This document shows positions 41,184 through 41,206 of a stretch of 41,206 bases of DNA, piece after piece. The notes below the pieces were generated by a model, which was not told the DNA's origin, searched no databases, and saw nothing but the letters and a program-made list of their open reading frames with translations. A program made the position numbers and the translations under genes. The stretch is from Acidobacteriaceae bacterium. Lineage in GTDB: Bacteria > Acidobacteriota > Terriglobia > Terriglobales > Acidobacteriaceae. Location of the stretch: NCBI GenBank assembly GCA_003139795.1, contig PLGM01000063.1, forward strand, positions 424 to 41,629, read 5' to 3'. Positions within the stretch are counted from its first letter, which is position 1; each line of letters starts with the position of its first letter.

Positions 41184-41206
41184 GAAATACCTCCAAAAAG
41201 ATTGAA

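Overview
The window looks like chromosomal DNA of a high-GC, Gram-negative bacterium, most probably an acidobacterium (Acidobacteriota, Terriglobia-like). This is inference, drawn from gene content: lipid A/Kdo genes (waaA, lpxK, a GT9 heptosyltransferase-like gene), an outer-membrane beta-barrel protein, two large secreted S9 peptidases, DUF4252 proteins behind an ECF sigma/anti-sigma pair, and palindromic repeats between and inside genes. No rRNA, tRNA, CRISPR array, transposase or prophage was recognised.

Layout. Positions 1-4825 (minus strand) hold the housekeeping pair dnaG and rpoD (rpoD runs off the left edge). Between them sits a two-gene module, a Panacea-domain (DUF4065) antitoxin plus a small membrane protein that looks like a PanAT toxin-antitoxin pair. 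Just upstream of dnaG is a ParDE module flanked by two diverged copies of the dnaG 5' end. Then come a PhyH dioxygenase, a decayed RelE-type module, a Uma2 nuclease-like gene, pirin and gluQ. Positions 9816-11813 (minus) are an ECF sigma, anti-sigma, DUF4252, DUF4252-like operon. Positions 11971-13808 (minus) are an overlapping Toprim protein and AAA/ABC-type ATPase, a candidate OLD/PARIS-like defence pair. A Y-family polymerase, DUF4440, DPP-IV-like peptidase, DUF2252 and hydroxypyruvate-isomerase-like gene follow.

From 21037 come a tandemly duplicated 84-residue protein of unknown function, a DinG/XPD helicase, an Mrr restriction enzyme, a truncated antitoxin-like ORF, pncA, queD and an RHH/PIN pair. 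Positions 27951-32127 are an envelope operon with mostly 4-bp stop/start overlaps (waaA, lpxK, GT9, ICMT-like), followed by DUF3108. The right end has a second S9 peptidase, VapBC, recX, an antisense RHH antitoxin, alaS with a Gly-rich insertion, a 19-bp tandem repeat, a dispersed hairpin repeat, a terminator and an outer-membrane protein.

Themes. Core replication, transcription and translation genes (dnaG, rpoD, recX, alaS) are interleaved with toxin-antitoxin and restriction modules in several states of decay. A palindromic element is inserted in frame in two unrelated genes with compensatory base changes. The most unusual observations are that coding hairpin, the duplicated dnaG start around parDE, the PanAT-like pair inside dnaG-rpoD, and the Toprim-ATPase pair.
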